From Cyanobacteria bacterium FACHB-471 (GTDB lineage: Bacteria > Cyanobacteriota > Cyanobacteriia > Elainellales > Elainellaceae), in the NCBI GenBank assembly GCA_014695345.1, contig JACJOC010000065.1:205787-269786 (forward strand): 64,000 nt of DNA, given 5' to 3'. Of the stretch, positions 63,184 to 64,000 are shown piece after piece. The position numbers were made by a program, and so were the translations under genes. The notes below the pieces were generated by a model. The model saw only the letters and a program-made list of their open reading frames with translations, was not told where the DNA came from and did not search any database. Each line of letters starts with the position of its first letter. The first letter of the stretch is position 1.

Positions 63184-63906
63184 ATGTCTTCCCCAACTGC
63201 TGAATCCGTGCAAGCCGTTCTTGAGGAAGCGAAAACAAATGGTGTTTGCTTTCCTCCAGGCGACCTCTACAGTGACGAACCTCCCTTGGAAAGTGACCTG
63301 CACCGCGATCAAATTGATTTGTTGATTCGTCTGCTCCGATGGTATTGGCAGCAGCGACAAGACTTTTACGTTTCAGGCAACCTTACGGTTTACTACAGCC
63401 CTTATCAACGCAAGTCAGAAGATTTTCGCGGGCCGGACTTTTTTGTGGTGCTGGGCACAGAACGTAAGCCACGCAAGAGTTGGGTCGTATGGGAGGAGGA
63501 GGGTAAATACCCCAACGTCATCATTGAACTGCTCTCAGATTCGACCGCCAAAACCGACCGAGGCTTGAAGAAACAAATTTATCAAGATACCTTCCGCACC
63601 CCGGACTACTTTTGGTTTGACCCAAACACACTGGAGCTTCAGGGTTTTCATCTTCTGGATGGGCAATATCAAGACCTTCAGCCTAATCAGCAAGGTCAAT
63701 TGTGGAGTCAACAGTTAAATCTCTACTTGGGTATTCATAATCGTGAACTACGCTTCTTCACCTCAGAAGGGCAACTGATTCCTACCCCAGAAGAATCGGC
63801 ACAGGCATCTGAAGCAATAGCGGAGGCGGAACGGCGACGCAGTGAAAAACTAGCAGCAAAGCTAAGGGCGTTAGGCATTGATCCAGAGGCGTTGCTGCAA
63901 GGGTAA
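63184..63906 (+). CDS. Uma2 family endonuclease-like protein, C-terminal coiled coil
   Basis: The 240-residue protein is a Uma2/DUF820 member: LHRDQIDLLIRLLRWYWQQR, DFYVSGNLTVYYSPYQRKSE, GPDFFVVLG (acidic motif), PNVIIELLSDSTAKTDRGLK (Glu and Lys) and YFWFDPNTLELQGFHLLDGQ. A charged helical tail (ASEAIAEAERRRSEKLAAKL) follows. It ends LGIDPEALLQG, close to the usual family terminus. Its stop TAA (63904-63906) lies where an IS1-like element begins, so the last residues may be altered. The function of the family is unsettled. Confidence 0.88.
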   Translation: MSSPTAESVQAVLEEAKTNGVCFPPGDLYSDEPPLESDLHRDQIDLLIRLLRWYWQQRQDFYVSGNLTVYYSPYQRKSEDFRGPDFFVVLGTERKPRKSWVVWEEEGKYPNVIIELLSDSTAKTDRGLKKQIYQDTFRTPDYFWFDPNTLELQGFHLLDGQYQDLQPNQQGQLWSQQLNLYLGIHNRELRFFTSEGQLIPTPEESAQASEAIAEAERRRSEKLAAKLRALGIDPEALLQG

Positions 63907-64000
63907 TGCATAATTTGGCATTATAGAAGCATGAAATGTCCTCAATGTCATTCAACTCAAACTGCAAAGAACGGGCATCGTCGAGGGAGACAATGCTACA
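63902..64000 (+). mobile_element. IS1-like insertion sequence, left end (cut by the window)
   Basis: GGTAATGCATAATTTGGCAT from 63902 has the GGTAATG end typical of IS1-family inverted repeats, 29 bp before a transposase start. The other end lies outside the window, so length and copy state cannot be told. Confidence 0.6.
63931..64000 (+). CDS. IS1-type transposase, N-terminal fragment (runs off the window)
   Basis: The last 70 bases read MKCPQCHSTQTAKNGHRRGR, then QCY. CPxC with a following basic SKNG-H-RRG-Q pattern is the InsA-like zinc ribbon found at the start of IS1-family transposases. The catalytic DDE domain lies beyond the window. It begins 24 bp after the Uma2 stop codon. Confidence 0.75.
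   Translation, partial: MKCPQCHSTQTAKNGHRRGRQCY

Overview
The window is chromosomal DNA from a phycobilisome-containing, probably filamentous cyanobacterium. The evidence is the very dense HIP1 palindrome GCGATCGC, a CpcS/CpeS bilin lyase gene, a sufR/sufBCDS locus with SufR-type operators, a ferredoxin-thioredoxin reductase catalytic chain, a DUF3531 gene, Uma2 endonucleases, a PEP-CTERM protein, and several dispersed palindromic intergenic repeats of the kind seen in Leptolyngbya/Oscillatoriales-like genomes. No rRNA or tRNA gene and no CRISPR array was seen. The genus assignment is inference.

Layout. 1-7.5 kb: 5' end of cysS, a His-rich COG0523 GTPase, dtd, a HAD phosphatase, a Tat-exported MBL-like protein, an M24 aminopeptidase and a peptidoglycan amidase. 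7.5-9.8 kb: a decayed or unusual patch with a frameshifted membrane gene, a shortened P-loop kinase, an ECF sigma factor fused to a ClpX-type zinc finger, and a cupin. 10-13.8 kb: pyrG and an orphan PhnD-like lipoprotein, flanked by two inverted copies of a ~115 bp G/C-run repeat, then an alpha/beta hydrolase. 13.9-26.5 kb: gatA, then a DUF4129-DUF4350-MoxR-DUF58 operon, a GNAT gene, a large LOV hybrid histidine kinase with an AhpD-like N-terminus, SpoIIM, a polytopic membrane protein and an RDD protein. 26.6-34.6 kb: a GH13 amylase, DUF3531, Nudix, an ECF sigma/anti-sigma pair, Uma2, a beta-propeller with a YciI-like tail, and a pirin. 34.6-50.3 kb: a nuclease-like coiled-coil protein, secreted proteins (one PEP-CTERM), dps, a CruA/CruP-like flavoprotein, a hexapeptide acyltransferase-GAF fusion, an aldo/keto reductase, a TetR regulator, a class A beta-lactamase-like protein, cpcS, a D-Ala-D-Ala dipeptidase, a lipoprotein and TspO. 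50.3-51 kb is a repeat-rich gap. 51-58.7 kb is the suf locus. 58.7-62.6 kb is a MASE1 multi-PAS hybrid kinase. The window ends with a Uma2 gene abutting an IS1-like element.

How the genes work together. The suf locus builds Fe-S clusters. SufR is divergent from an ftrC-sufB-(two accessory genes)-sufC-sufD-sufS run, with two CAAC-N6-GTTG operators between them. The DUF4129/DUF4350/MoxR/DUF58 block plus SpoIIM/RDD genes is a recurring bacterial membrane-associated neighbourhood, here interleaved with a probable blue-light kinase. Two ECF sigma systems differ in design: one has a membrane anti-sigma encoded next door, the other carries a zinc finger in its own polypeptide.

No entirely new multi-gene system can be asserted from the sequence alone. 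The strongest leads are the LOV/AhpD kinase inside the MoxR cluster, the sigma-zinc-finger fusion with a possible internal start, and the suf operon carrying a nuclease-like gene and a stop-interrupted retropepsin gene.
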